Shown in pieces: positions 43,322 through 56,279 of a DNA stretch of 64,000 nt (position 1 is the stretch's first letter; every line of letters starts with the position of its first letter). A model generated the notes under the pieces. The model was given only the letters and a program-made list of their open reading frames with translations. It was not told where the DNA came from and ran no database searches. Position numbers and translations under genes: made by a program. Source of the stretch: Clitopilus passeckerianus (taxonomy: Eukaryota > Basidiomycota > Agaricomycetes > Agaricales > Entolomataceae); NCBI GenBank assembly GCA_944990035.1, contig CALYLX010000145.1:248001-312000 (forward strand). Reading direction: 5' to 3'.

Positions 43322-46300
43322 TTTCGCGTTTTCTGCTCGACGTGGAAACTTGCTGGTAAGGCGAAATGAAGTAAAAAGGAGGAAAAGACCATACCGCCGC
43401 ATGATCTTCCCAAACTTATAAGCTCCAGCCAAGTGCCTGCCATTTGCACCGATTTACACCATCAGGTAATCGATGTCAGCTCGATCTCAGGGCCGTTGTA
43501 GCGGCAGATTCACTCCAGTTGCGCGTGTGCAGACCTCCCTGATGGGCACGAAGATGTTGATCTGTTTGCGGCACGATCCCTATTGAAATAATTGTATATG
43601 CACATGACACTGACAGTGGCATTTTTGGTAGGGTGGCCTAGGTGGGTGATCTTCCCTCGAGGAAATGCCGAGTGAACCACCTCGTCAAACACATTGGCGA
43701 GACTTTCTCATCGGATATAAGCGTTTGTGTTGCAACAGACAGCGCTGAAGCCTTCGGATCTGTCGCTATCTGTCGCCGGCGGTTACTGATATCAGAAGTC
43801 AAGTCGTGAGCGTGGTAAGAGATCACGACCTCGAGCAGTTATCGTCTTTTAGATCATTTTCCGAAATGATTCCTCCAGCAATTCTCACAGTGACAATGCT
43901 ACCGTCGACAAAACAAGATGTATGAGTTCTGGATGCGTTTGTTGGTGTATATGGGTACCGTGAGGTTCTGGTGCCTCTCATCTCAATTCATAGGAACATG
44001 GTAGCACCGTTGGATTTTGATAACGAGAGGCGACTGTAACTATAACAGGCAATATCCGGAAACCCCATCGGCCCCCAGTAAAACCAGTTATGGGATCCGA
44101 ATCGGAAAATGACTTGCCGTAGAACCACATCGAAAGGCTCTCTTCAGCCAATGGCGAACGAGAAATGAGGGCGTGGCCGAGTGAAGTTGTCAAACGTTAT
44201 TGGTCCTACGGCGTTGGCACCTTCCACCGCATGTAGCGAGACCCAGGAAAAGACCCTGCCGCCGGTACCTGGTTAGAGTATAACTCGACGACAGAAGTCA
44301 GAGTAAAACCAAATGTTCCAACTCCTTTGGTTTATTCGGGAGGCCAGCAAAAGAAACATTTACATAGAGTACATACTTCTGATGAGCTCAGACAAGTGTG
44401 GAACCGAGCGAATGCTGTGAGATCTCAGGTAGGATAGAATTATACTTCTGATTGACTAATTCCATTGCAAGGACCCATACAGCTTGTAATTCCAACCACA
44501 AGAGAAACCGAAATATTTGGTTATATGACGGACTCGCCTGAAGGGCACGTTTTTCTGGCCCCTGTGGTGGAGATCTCCGCCAGCGCCTTTACTACGCTTA
44601 AGCCACCCTCCACTGGCAAGGTCAGCTGTCGTCAGGGTTTGCAAGCTACACCAGGCTTTCATTTCACAAACGACAGATCTAAGTTAGCAGCGGTTCGGCA
44701 GGGTATCGCATATCATCAGGTAGCCACATCTGCCGCAGGAAGAAGGTCGAAACCCGATGGAAACCGCTGGTCTGTCGAACCGCGTTTGCTTATGCCGGCG
44801 GCATCAGCGACTCGGATTTGCGGCCTTAGAGTTTGAGACACAGAGTTCTGAATACCTTCTGGGTCCTCATTCTAGAATGCTGCGGCAGGCCCCAAAGCAT
44901 ATGGTTTTGTTCACCGAAATGAAGGTTATTGATCAAGCGACAGGGTTGCAAGTGTGGCTAGATAATCTAAGCAAATCTAATGACTATACGCCACAACATT
45001 GCAATTCATTTCCCGACTCGCGTTTGATGTTGCCCTTGTCTTGCACCCTGGCGTCCACAGACGATAATATGCAACCATAACAACGCTATATAGCAAGGCC
45101 AAAAACACCCCCCCCCGTCGCTTCCGTTTGCTCATAGAGCGAAGGCCTTCAAATTCCGATTCGAACCCGTGCAGACGGAGGCCATGGATAACCGGCCCCT
45201 CACCATCCTCCGAAAAGGCTCAGATCCTGGAGGGTTACTCTGCTTTTGTCCAATCTATCGTATCACATGAGCTCAAAACCAACTATATCCAGAGTGAAGA
45301 GCCAGTTCTGGTCCTAGAACGGAAGCAAATAACGAGGGGAGAGATTCGCTTGCGGGGCTGCATATGATGGTATCTCCAGAGTTAGCCCCGATTCGCGCCG
45401 ATTCATATCAGGCGGCGGTCTCGAGGTAGTCTCGAGGACCTCCTGATATGCAGTATTCTCACCCAGATGGCTCACATGGGACGTGGGGACTATGGTCCTT
45501 CAGCTGAATGCTGTGCAGATAACCACGTGGAACGACACACAAAAGACCTCTGAAGTCCCCGAACCCGCACATCATACCGGATCCGTTGCAGGATCATCCG
45601 AAATGGAATCCTTGACATCGACAATACGCATTGCTGAACGATTCGGGGAGTTTCAAGAAGAAGCGTATTCTTGTCGGACGGGACATAATGAAAGATCGCT
45701 GCTCCGACCATTCGCGATGGAGTCAGTTCATGTTGTTCTCGTCTGACCAATGTGAGGGCCTATCCTCCAAGGGCCGAAGCGTATGCTCTTGATAAAAGGA
45801 CGGGAAACACATTAGTGAGCTATGATAGGTAGGCCCACGCGATCGAGGAGGATAATTGTTCGAATCTATACTCACAAAGTGTCAAATGAAGCTTGCGTTG
45901 CTGTGCAGGATGAGTTGATAAGAGTTGTTTCCGCCCGAAATGGTCAATTCATGAATCCTCGTAGCTGTGCAATTTGACGTTCGAGAGAATTGTCCTCCCC
46001 CATCTATTATTCTTCGAGATGGAAGACGTCACGATCACTCAGAAAGCATAACTAGCTACATAATGAAAGAAACAAGTAGTCGGTTGTTTAAACGTGAAGA
46101 ACGACCGAACTAATGGGAACAGGAGGCCTTTGCTCCGAAGATGGCGGTCTAGCGCCCATAGATATCAGTGGAATGAGTCTTTCGGATTACTGAGAAGGTG
46201 TACAAGAATATCGTTTCGACTGTCACCTTGAATAGGGCATAAACTCGAACATAGAAGACTACGAAGGAGTGCTGAGAAGCGTATCCCGAAGTGCCCGACC

Positions 46301-47101
46301 CAAGCGATGCACGCCTTCTCAGCATTATGCTGAAACACGAAGGACAATAGGGTTCTGCTTGCCTCATAGCACGAGCCCTCGAGTGTAATGCAATGACTTC
46401 AAGCTAGGATCCTCGGCACAGTGACTTCACGACCATAAATCCATATTGTTCGGACCAAGCACTGAAGTTTGATTCGGCTTCCAGCTGTAAAAGAGGGTTC
46501 CCCAGAGTGGAGTCTTTCAAGGGATCTGGCTATCCAAATCGAGCCTGTGGAGGCAGGCTTGGGTTCTCGCTAGAGCCATGTGGGTGATTATGGTTAAAAA
46601 CGTGGATGACGGACGGCGCGGTTCCGTGACGGGCGGGAGCATGAAGATACTCAATTAGGGTCGTCGATATTCCAATACAAAACATCCCTTATTTGCTATG
46701 CTGGATGGATAGGCCAGTTTGACCAGTGCTGGCGCAGCAAGGACCACTCCTGGACCGGGCATGGAAGGACTCTGGCTTGCATGTTCCGAGTAGCGGTATC
46801 GGGTACTGGTCGTCCGTGACGTCCATCCTCACGGAGGAATTTTGCTGGACAACAAACGATTGGAGATACGAGGGGCCTATGCACAGGACCTGCTGTCACC
46901 TGTCAACGCGATTGACACCATCACGGGTGGGAATCTGCACTGATGGAAGGCCAAAACAGAACCACACAGATCCGATCGACCCGAACTTGTCGCTTACCGC
47001 CTCGAACTCTTCGGACAGATTTTACTTCAAAAGCCAAGGGACAAGGGACCAAACACTCCGCCCCTACTGCTCCCCTCAAACCTTCCAATACCTTCCCAAC
47101 G
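43322..47101. other. Long intergenic region
   Basis: About 3.8 kb, the longest gene-poor stretch of the host part. Short open frames (for example 44465-44836 and 44757-45080) lack domains and good starts. It contains the inverted repeat listed at 45404-45450 and a C10 run near 45107. Nothing else supported. Confidence 0.4.
45404..45450. repeat. Imperfect hairpin
   Basis: CATATCAGG...CTCGAG and CTCGAG...CCTGATATG form arms of about 21 bp with a few mismatches and a short loop. No transposon ends or terminator context identified. Confidence 0.5.
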
Positions 47102-48586
47102 ATGTCTCCCGCTGCGACCATCGCAACATGTTTCTGGCAGTCGTTGCCCACTGAAATGAAATATGCCGTCGTAGAGCAATTGGATATCAACGACACACTA
47201 TCACTCTCAAGAGTGGACAGACAGACTTACCGAGTCTGCGTACCTGCTACCTTCAAGGTTTGTGGGGAAATATATTCTCAAGTTATCACGTAAACTTACG
47301 GTATGGCAGACCGTCAAGTTGTGCAACTTTGACCAGATTGAACGGTTCCTCGAGAATGTGCCCCGCGCATATTGCCAGCATATTCGTGATTTGGATGTTT
47401 GCACCACAACAGTCGAGGATCACTTTGATGTGCTTGGAATTCAGCCTCCTACCCCTCGAGTTCAAGCAGATGCTCTTATTGCTCTCCTCCTCGCCGCACC
47501 TCACCTTACGAAGCTCAGCCTTCGCATGGCTGGTTCATTGGACAAGAGCGCCATTGTGCCTTTCTCCTATCTGAACGACCTTAGGAATCTTACAATTGCA
47601 AATTGTGCCTCGGACGACGTCTTGCCATTGTAAGTATTATCCCTACAAATCAGGTTTAACAGGAGCTGACGACAAATTCCTATAGGAGCGAAAGACTAGT
47701 CGTGTCCGTCGCTGCAAGCATCCCAAAACTCGAGCAGCTCTCTCTTGACCGCATCTCACGATCAAGGATCCACGCTGCAGAACTTGAAGGCACTAATCCC
47801 TTCTGCCCTCTGGTCATTGGCGACGATGATATCCCCGAGCATCCAAGGCTCGGTTCGGAGCTCTCCCTCCCCTCACTTCTCACCATCCCTACTCTCCGTA
47901 AGCTCCAGATCCGCGACACACACCTTGGCGACCCTCGATGGTCGACGACGCCCGTACGCTGCCATCTCGAGATGGTCGACTTGGGTAGCTGCTATCACGA
48001 AAACGACGAATTCAACCGTATCTGCATAGAACGCATAATGTCCGCCGTTGGGCGCTCTGTTGACGAGTTCTCCCTTGCAACCTCCGTATCCGATTCCGCT
48101 TTCGCTAAGCCGACCATTACCCCACTCCCCCGCCTTCGCAAGCTCCATGTTACGCCATTCTTCCCTATCGAAAGCGTCGTCGACACTATGTCCAACCTTG
48201 CTGGCTCACCTATCGAGTCTCTTTCCATGCAATGCTTTGAGGATGACGTCGTTGACGTTTGCTCAGCATTGGAGGAATTCCTCAGTCTGAAGGTGGAGCG
48301 TGGACCGGAGTTCTACACCAACCTCAAGAGCATTGACGTTTCTGTGGCGGCGACGGAATTCTCATGCTACGACGAGGACGAGGAACGCGAACGCCTGGCA
48401 GCGACCCAACGCCTCCAGGAATTCTGCCGAGATCTGCAGTTGTCCAGCGTCGTGCAGAAGGCTAACTGCGAGTCGGAAGGGGCTGCATCCGTTTCGGCTA
48501 CAGGAGGCAATCGCAACAATGGTGGCTCAGCTGATGACAAACTTCTTGCGACCGCCATGCAGAATCGTGCTAACCTTTTGGGTTAA
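47102..48586 (+). CDS. F-box protein (458 aa, 3 exons)
   Basis: Exons 47102-47257, 47310-47629, 47686-48586; introns 52 and 56 nt. Residues ~10-50 match an F-box (FWQSLPTEMKYAVVEQLDIN, LSRVDRQTYRVCVPATFKTV). Downstream are leucine-rich-repeat-like units (ALIALLLAAPHLTKLSLRMA, LPSLLTIPTLRKLQIRDTHL, LPRLRKLHVTPF), ending in a disordered Ser/Gly/Asn tail. Likely substrate receptor of an SCF ubiquitin ligase. An in-frame ATG at 46943 would add 53 residues of low-complexity sequence; the internal ATG after CAACG was preferred. Confidence 0.85.
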
Positions 48587-49886
48587 ACGATTCATCCTCT
48601 GGAACCTTTTTTTTTTTTTTCATTTGGGGTCTTTTTTTCTCCCTCGATAGGGTTGGGTCGATCAGACCGTCCCTGCGTTTTCTGGTACTTTACGTTCCTT
48701 GCATTTGGTAGACATTACACTCGCATATAACTTATATCACCTCATTCGCATTATTTCTGTACGAAACTGTATGATTATGTAGTATTTACGTGTAGCTTAG
48801 GGTTAATTGGATCGTTTGGAAGTCCATCTTTCTACACACGTGTGTCAACGTGAGGCTGCGATTGGGAGAGTTCAGAGTTTCCTGGTCATCATCATGTTCG
48901 AGAAACTTGAAGAAACTTCTTTCCTGACGTTCATCCAAATAACAAATACGTCAGAGGGGTCCCCGTAAATTGGATGGTCGGGAGAGCGGGCCAACGTCAT
49001 AGGGTTGTCGAGCCGACTACATCCACAGGCTGTCATCACCCGACGCGCAGTCACCTTGGCCAAGGCTTCCATCCATGCACATGTAAATCATGGAGATCTC
49101 GGGATGTTTGTCATATTCAGAAATAGACCGGCCCACCATCGTATTTTCACTCGAAATTGACTGCTTAATGCCGAGAGGCTCGGGATCCAGCTGAGTTCCG
49201 GCCTTCATAGAAATAGATAGATGGTATGTATCTTGGTTTGATGGACTTCTATCACGTAGATGAGATGCAACCACGGATATCTGACTAGGAGATCAGAGCT
49301 GTACATATTGATATTTCTGTGCAATGATACCGGTATGTTGTCGGTATGTTCGATAGTGAAAGCATGCTCGATTGCTTGACAGCGATGGGAAGCGTCTTGG
49401 GATCCAATCATAGATGCTCGGGGACGAGTTTCGGGCACGCTTTTGCAGTGAATAAAGTCGTCATAGATAGGGCTAGACGGCCTGAGGCTTCCCTATGTCA
49501 TAGCTAGCTATTGACGTGGCGCAGAACCCGAGTGCAGGTTATTATGGAGTATGACGATATACATCGCTCGGAATACTGAACGCGAGTCACCTCAGGAGTT
49601 GAGATGGTACCTATCATCGGACTCTGGCTAACCATGCTGCTCTGGGTGGCAGTAATCTAGCCTGGAGTCTGGTCCACCTCTGGAGTTCAACCGAACATAT
49701 TTCAAACAAGCTGGGCTCCGCTCTCGGCGGGCTAGGGGATGGACCACTTGATAATGGTCCTGGTTTGCCGAAGTATCGTCTACTAACCTGTGGACCACTG
49801 TCAGTGAATCGTGATGAGAGAAGGTCTACACTGAAGCGTACAATGAACTATTTGGCTCCTTTCAGCTATCCTGGTGCGTAAAAAAT
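48587..49886. other. Intergenic
   Basis: Starts with the 3' UTR of the F-box gene, which contains T runs at ~48608-48621. No other gene, RNA or repeat supported. Confidence 0.4.
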
Positions 49887-51070
49887 CTACGAAACCCGAT
49901 GTTCAAACAATCTATCTGCAAGTATAAGTTTGAATCGCTCTTTCCCTTCTCTGGTTCCCCAAATCTTAAGGTTTGACAGGCTGGAACCATCAACAAAATC
50001 GTCATCATAATCTTCGTACGTCCATCCTTCTTCGCCTGTCCCTTTCATATATCTGAGAAGACCTTGCATGAAGTGATCCTTGAACAGCTCGTCGAGGGGA
50101 CGAAGGGTTGGGTCTTGAATATGGTCGAGCTGGAGATATTGATCATTGATGTCATTGCCGTTGACAAATGAGGTTATACGGTAGTTGTTCTACACAAAGA
50201 GTAAGCTCGGAGGAACAATACGTATCCAGGGATAGAACATACGTTGGGGTCTACTCCAAACTCGTAAACGTTCCAGGAAGCATGTAAATCCCTGCGTATT
50301 GTGATTACATTCTGCACTGAGTCGAGCTTTGACTTGCCACCCATAACAGCTTCATCTGCTGTATCGGTAACCTTGCTAGGGTAACCTTTGCGTGTCCACT
50401 TTGGCAGGGTTGGTGAAAGCGGAATCTAATAGATACAAAGGGCGCACCTCAAGCTCGTGTGCTCGTGGAAAAATATGTGCAACGCCGAGACGACTGTTAT
50501 AGGGGTCTGTTTCCAGGCCCATTATGAGACATTTACCGTCTCTGAGAAGTCCACGGGTGCGATAATGAGGTTCCTAAAAGAGATAGGAAAATTCAGCGAA
50601 CAATGCTTCTAAGAAGGTTTGAACATTCACTGACGCCTGCAGGGGTATGGGAATAGGAGAGACTGCGAGTGCGAGGGGAAGTTGGCACGAGCCCAACACG
50701 AATAGACCCACCGGCTAGTGAGTAAGTTAGAGTCTTGAAGCCTGGGTGAGTCAATGTCTTACGCACTCTCGGAGAGTAATATATAATGCCCAGGTTGCAC
50801 GATCTGTGCTCTAGGCGGACATGGATAACCGTGCTGCTGTTGCGCCGCATCGTACTCGAAAATCGTCCAAGCGGTCGTAGTCACGGTAAATGCCTTTATG
50901 TATCTGTAAAATTCGTCCCATTGGAGAGTGCCATACTGCCAGAATCCCGACCCCGATCTCAACGATGCGGATAAAGTTATAAAGTGGAAGGATTTACCTA
51001 CAATAACGCTTCCATCAGAATCAAACACTTCCACTTTGCGTTTTGGTAGTCGGGGAGGTCTAGGGTTCAT
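49887..51070 (-). CDS. HNH_2-type nuclease-domain protein, paralogue 2 (322 aa)
   Basis: Exons (minus): 51070-50767, 50714-50635, 50573-50448, 50398-50243, 50189-49887; phases close. It is a close paralogue of 23980-25178 in exon layout, N-terminal domain (VEVFDSDGSVIVG; QWDEFYRYIKAF; QPGHYILLSE), HNH core (VAHIFPRAHELE; VQNVITIRRDLHASW) and C-terminus. The first intron of paralogue 1 corresponds here to 51 nt without an acceptor AG (TCAG is TCGG); read through, it adds 17 codons in frame. The third-site His/Asn are kept, so nuclease function is plausible. The C-terminus is eight residues shorter than in paralogue 1. Confidence 0.85.
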
Positions 51071-51808
51071 GTTTGAATTTTGAGAAGCGCAAAGTGTCGA
51101 AAAATCAAGTTGGAGGATCTCCAAGTTTGCGCACGTGATAGCTCTTTGAGCAGCCACCCTCAAAACGGGTAGCATATACGAGAGTCTTAGCACGAGAAGA
51201 GCTTCAGCTAGGCATTAGGCGACCGCAGAACGATAACTATCTGCCGAAGAAAGAGGAGAAAAACTCCCATCGCGAACCATTACATGAAAGCAAGCGAGAG
51301 AATGAGTGCAGTGTCGGAACTCGGATGCTAAAGCGGATAGGACCAAACAGGGCAGTGCCAAACAACAACTTCTGCTGGACGCGTCCACGAGCTTGGAGCG
51401 ACATGGACGACGAAACTAGGTCACCATACACATCCTTTGAGCTTCCGCCTTTCTGATAATTGTTTTTTGAATATCCTGCTGGTTCTCAAGGTAAACTCAC
51501 GTCTTCTTGGAAGCTTCCCCCCCACCCAATAGACCTCAAATGATGTGAACTTCACGCTACTACGTAGAGGAAAACCCCTCGATGACCCATAGACCTTACA
51601 TTACTCTCCCGGTAGACGCGTCCCAGACGAAAGGAACCGTTGCAATGGTGTGGGGTCGAGAACGGAGAACTGATTCTATTTTTCTTTCAATCTTGTTCTG
51701 CCACCGAGTAATATGCTAATTGCAGTGCGAATTCTACAGATGTTCACACCAGGAACCTCCGGTGGTATTAATCTACGGATATCCTGAAGATAACGTACCG
51801 ACACTGGT
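51071..51808. other. Intergenic
   Basis: No feature supported. Confidence 0.4.
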
Positions 51809-52694
51809 CTAGACTATCTTACCAGTGAGCGCCTTTATTCTTCTGCGCTTTTCTTCCGCCCAGGCCTCAGCACCTTTCCTTCTTGCGTTCTCCGCCGCTC
51901 CTGCTCTCAGGACCTCCACTTCCTCTTCGCCGTACAAGCAATACGTGAAGGGTTCTCCTTCGTTGAGAAGTCGTTCAACCCGCTCCCAGCCTTTGCGATC
52001 ATTTTGCCTTGGAGCTCGGAAGGTACCTGCTACCGGCGTGCCTGCCAGAGAGCATCCAGGGCAAGAGGTTCGCATTGGTCCACCCCACAACTCGGGATTC
52101 GGGATCGCTAGTGTCCTTAATGCCTCTCGCTCTTCCTTCGTGATGGTTTCTCCGTTATTATACCTGTCCCATAACTTATATTCCAACTCCTTCAACCTAT
52201 CAACTTCCGCCCTTCTCTCCGGATCTTTCTTTCTTTCGACCAAGGCGATCCATGCTCTTCAGATTTCCGGTATCTCATCTCGTTTGGGCGATACCCACCA
52301 TCCCTGCCAACCAGAAGTATCGTAGTCATTCCTGTCCAAGATGGCGGGTTTGAAGACCTTCCGACAGGCGGTGCAGACGTATTTGGGACGATATGGGTTA
52401 AGGCAGGGATGAAGGCCGTTATTGGCCTGGTGAGGTGGACAATAGGCAGAGTACTTGTTGTTTGGTTTATAGTTGTCTTCATTCCGAGATGTAGCGAGGT
52501 TGAGATAATTCAAGCGCTTATTTCGTTCGATGTCATCAGGGGTTTCGCCATATGGACAACAGCCTCGTTCGCAGCCGCGGATGCAAGCCGCGCCGACGTG
52601 GCAGCCTATGAAGCGTGCTCTATCACTTCTGTTGCAAGAAATGAGAATAATTTCGTTATGTGAAGTCTAAGTATCCGCACCGACGACAAGCCAT
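51809..52694 (-). pseudogene. Cys-rich, zinc-binding-type protein with in-frame TGA (277 codons, 2 exons)
   Basis: Exon 1 52694-52681 (MACRR), 52-nt intron, exon 2 52628-51809. The frame is open throughout except TGA at 52259-52261 (codon 128). Before it: cysteines at 14, 20, 24, 28 and 29 (GCHVGAACIRGCERGCC), then C in YCPPHQ and CTAC. After it: RAWIALVERKKDPERR and SCPGC near 194-197, then a charged helical tail. Coding character is equal on both sides, so the TGA probably replaces a Trp codon (TGG). No intron that removes it in frame was found. Family not recognised. It may be a recent pseudogene, a sequencing error or a readthrough case. Confidence 0.65.
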
Positions 52695-52918
52695 ATTCTT
52701 GGAAGAACAGGGTAGGGTCACTTGGCGGTTGCGGAACGGTGATGATTCGGTGAAACCAAGGGATCTAATCTTATCTGATAGCGCGCCCTGTACGGCAGCC
52801 CCGCACCGAGCTAATGATGCATGTGGGTTGATTTCACATGATAGAACAAGCCATACATACTTGAGAGGTTGTCAAACTCGGATAGTTTCCGTTTCAATCC
52901 TTCGTCAAGCAGCAGGAT
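52695..52918. promoter_or_regulatory. Shared divergent promoter region
   Basis: 224 bp separate the start codons of the Cys-rich gene (minus) and the ABCD transporter (plus). Any promoters must lie here or overlap. No clear TATA box. Confidence 0.45.
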
Positions 52919-55917
52919 ATGGCTGCGTTCTCAAAACCAATCTTGGACGCGTTGGGGCATCCGAAGTCGAGGACACCGTTGTTGATGTTCTTTATGACGC
53001 TGCTGATACTCCGATCAAGAGTTGCGTCAATACCAACGATCGTGAAGAGCAAGGTGCTGCATGGAGAGAGGCTGAGCCAGGAGCAGCTGAATGAGGTGTT
53101 GCAACAAGTGTATGAAAAGGAGGAGGACGGAAGTAAGACCATCCTTGTTCCCCACCGGAATCGTGTTTCAAGGGTAAGTAATTCCGCCTCTGCCGCTGAA
53201 GGTTCCGCTCACAGAAATCTAGGTCAACGTGCAACCAACGCCCAAGGAGAAGTTTACCTCTGATGCACCGTTCTTCCCTCCATTACATGGCGATACCAAA
53301 TCAAAACCGAACATCAACAAGGCATTCCTCAAACAGCTAAACGCTATCCTTTTCCGGGTGGCCTTTCCGTCACTCAGGACGAAGGAGGCCGGCATTGTTG
53401 TGCTTCACTCTTTCTTCCTAGTGCTACGGACTGTTTTGAGTGTTTTGGTCTCAAAACTTGATGGACGAATAGCAAGGGACTTGGTATGTCGACTTCCGAG
53501 ACTATGATTTCTACGACAGGTCTGATGGTTGACAATAGGTCAGTGCTAATGGCAAAGGCTTCCTGAAAGGTCTAGCGCTATGGTTTCTCCTAGCCATCCC
53601 GAGTACCATCACCAATTCATTTGTATGTGATACTAATCTTCAACCTTGCGTTCGTGGCTAATCTTCATGCGCAGATCCGGCACCTACAATCGAAACTCTC
53701 GCTAAATCTCCGAACGCGCTTGACGCGGTACATCCACGACCTTTATCTGTCCTCTTCACCAGACCTACGGTACTACCGATCGGGGCTTGAAGGTGCTGAC
53801 CATTACATTACCTCCGACGTCGATGCATGGTGTGAAGCGCTCTCCGTTCTCTAGTAAGTTTCTTCCGTCCATGTGCCCTTAAACCTCCTTAATTTACCCC
53901 TCCCCTTCCGAAGTGGAAATGTCCTCAAACCGTCGCTTGACCTGTTCATATTCACCGGCCAACTGTCCCGCTCGCTCGGCTTCCGGGGAACGGTACTACT
54001 ATTCGCGAATTATTATGCGACTGTCAGTATTTTGAAGGCTGTGACGCCGGCGTTTGGGAAGTTGGCGGCTGTGGAGGCGAAGTTGGAGAGTGAGTATAGG
54101 AGTGGAATGGGTAGGGTCGGTAGGGAGAGCGAGGAGGTTGCGTGAGTGCTTTATCCACTTTCCACCGATTGATCAGTTGGAGCTAATTGGTGTGCAGCTT
54201 CTATGATGGTGGATTGAGGGAGAAGGACATCTTGTCTAAAGCCTACCTCCGACTCATCAAGCATGTCAACTCGATATACAAGGTTCGTAGCAATACCTCG
54301 CCACCATCATCCGTTCATTATCCTATCAGCCCTCCTATCCGCTGCGAATGCTGACGGATCATCATCTTCACAGATTCGCATAGCTTATGAATGGACCGAA
54401 GACTACGTCATCAAGTACCTCTGGTCCGCAGCTGGTTATGGGCTCATTGCTGTGCCGCTCCTGTACACACGGACCAAACGCGCCCTCGGGGCAGACGGAG
54501 AGGATGGAAAAGCGGCGAAGGTCGCTAAGCCGAGGCAAGACGATGCCGTTGCTGGAAGGACGGAGAGTAAGTTTTCTAGCTCCATTTTTGGGGAATGCAG
54601 GCTGACATGAAATGTGAACAGCATATGTCTCCAATCGTCGGCTACTCCTCAATTTGGCCGATGCGGGTGGAAGGTTGATGTACGCGTACAAGGACCTCCT
54701 GGAGCTTGCTGGTTTGACAACGAGGTTGTACACCCTCCTTTCGACGCTGCATAATCTGGAGCCGGTACAGGTGAACACCATACCCCCCGGAGAGACAGAC
54801 GCGATCAGCTTCAAGGATGTTGACGTTTGCATACCTTCCTCCGGTAACAGCAGCACCAATGCATCCGAAGGGGAGAAAGACGAGAAGTCTTCTCAAGGAC
54901 TTGCACCGCCCCTCGTCAAGGACCTGTCCCTCGAGCTGAAAGAAGGCATGCACCTCATGATCACAGGCTCAAACGGAGTAGGCAAAACTGCCGTCGCCCG
55001 CGTCCTTGCAGGTCTCTGGGCCCCTTCCGGTCCGAACGCGCATCTCCTTCGACCCTCCGCCGGTGAACAAGATTGCCCTACCGCACCTGGCGGAAAGAGG
55101 GAACGTCAAGCCGTGTACGTAGTCCCGCAGAGAGCGTACATGGTGACGGGGAGCTTGCTGGATCAAGTCATCTACCCGCATTCGTATGCTGATTTTGTGG
55201 AGAGTGGAAGAACGCTTGAGGAGGTAATGGAGATTTTGGAGAAGGTGTTTTTGGCGTATCTGCCGGAGAGAGAGGGTGGGTGGAGTACGAGGAAGGAGTG
55301 GAGAGATGTGTTGAGTGGTGGGGAGAAGCAGAGAATGGGGATGGCGAGGGTGTTTTATCATAGACCGAAGTTTGCGGTTTTGGATGGTATGTTGGGTCGA
55401 GTGTTTCTTGAGATGGTGGATTGCTGATAATTTTTCTTTTCTAGAATGTACAAGTGCCGTGTCTACGGATGTAGAAGGCCATATGTATGAGCATGCAAAG
55501 ACGCTTGGGATTACACTCATTACTATCACTCTCCGGTCAGTCTCCCTTTCCATTTTCTCCTCGGCGGATCACCCAGCTAACTTTGTATTATACAGACCTT
55601 CTCTCATGAAATATCATACCCATCTCTTGACTCTCTCTGGCGAAGGTCAAGGCGAATGGAACCTGATGCAAGTCGGAACTGAAGAGGAAAGACTGACGAT
55701 TGACAGGGAGATCGCCAGCTTGGAGGCTAAGTTGGCGGATGTGGAGAAGTGGGAGAAGAGGCGGGATGAGTTGGAGCGGCTTCTGGGTCCTGAAGGCGGG
55801 GAGGTCGATGACTCGGCGGATGGGGTCGATTTTGAGCCCGTTCACGGTGTTGACGAGGGAGTCAGCTTCGGGAAGGTGGAGGTAGAAGGAGAGGTTGAGC
55901 AGGCGAAGGAGATTTAG
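52919..55917 (+). CDS. Peroxisomal ABC half-transporter, ABCD family (820 aa, 10 exons)
   Basis: Exons 52919-53173, 53223-53483, 53539-53622, 53675-53853, 53914-54141, 54198-54282, 54374-54566, 54622-55386, 55445-55535, 55596-55917. Transmembrane part contains LTRYIHDLYLSSSPDLRYYR, FANYYATVSILKAVTPAFGK and the EAA-like ESEEVAFYDGGLREKD typical of ALDP/Pxa1-Pxa2. One nucleotide-binding domain: Walker A GSNGVGKT (~544-551), signature LSGGEKQR, Walker B FAVLDE. In peroxisomes such dimers import very-long-chain acyl-CoA for beta-oxidation. The switch (H-loop) residue, His in ISHRPSLWKYH of relatives, is Leu here (ITLRPSLMKYH, L713). A coiled-coil tail follows. It forms a divergent pair with the Cys-rich gene. 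Confidence 0.93.
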
Positions 55918-56279
55918 AGAATGATTATTGCTTTTTAATGATACCTACATGTTGTTTGATTTCGCAATTTCATATAATTCCACGCCTTTTGGTTCCTAAT
56001 GATGGTCTTGAACTCGCTGTCCCGAATTTTCTCTTGTGCTTCTCTCTTCGTTATACATCGGCTCGGAGACCCGGTGTCCATGACTTCAGGTTCATTATGT
56101 TCATGGAGTCTCGTCAACCTCAAGTGTCCCGACAAAGTAGGGATTCACATAGAGGTCATAATTTTCAGTGTGGAGACCCTATTTGCAGATTCATCGTAAA
56201 AAGTCGTAAATGTGATGCGTATCTACATAGATGGGGTATAATGTCCGATGTCCGTACAATGACACAAGGGCGGCGGGGG
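55918..56279. other. Convergent 3' region
   Basis: 3' flanks of the ABCD and BTB genes; no feature supported. Confidence 0.5.

Noticed and set aside
44465..45080. Open frames of ~110-120 codons in the 43-47 kb gap
   Set aside because: No domain, non-ATG starts for the longest, overlapping frames with similar composition.
45163..45180. Minus-strand GGTTCGAAT, another tRNA T-arm look-alike
   Set aside because: The five flanking bases do not pair and no cloverleaf can be drawn.
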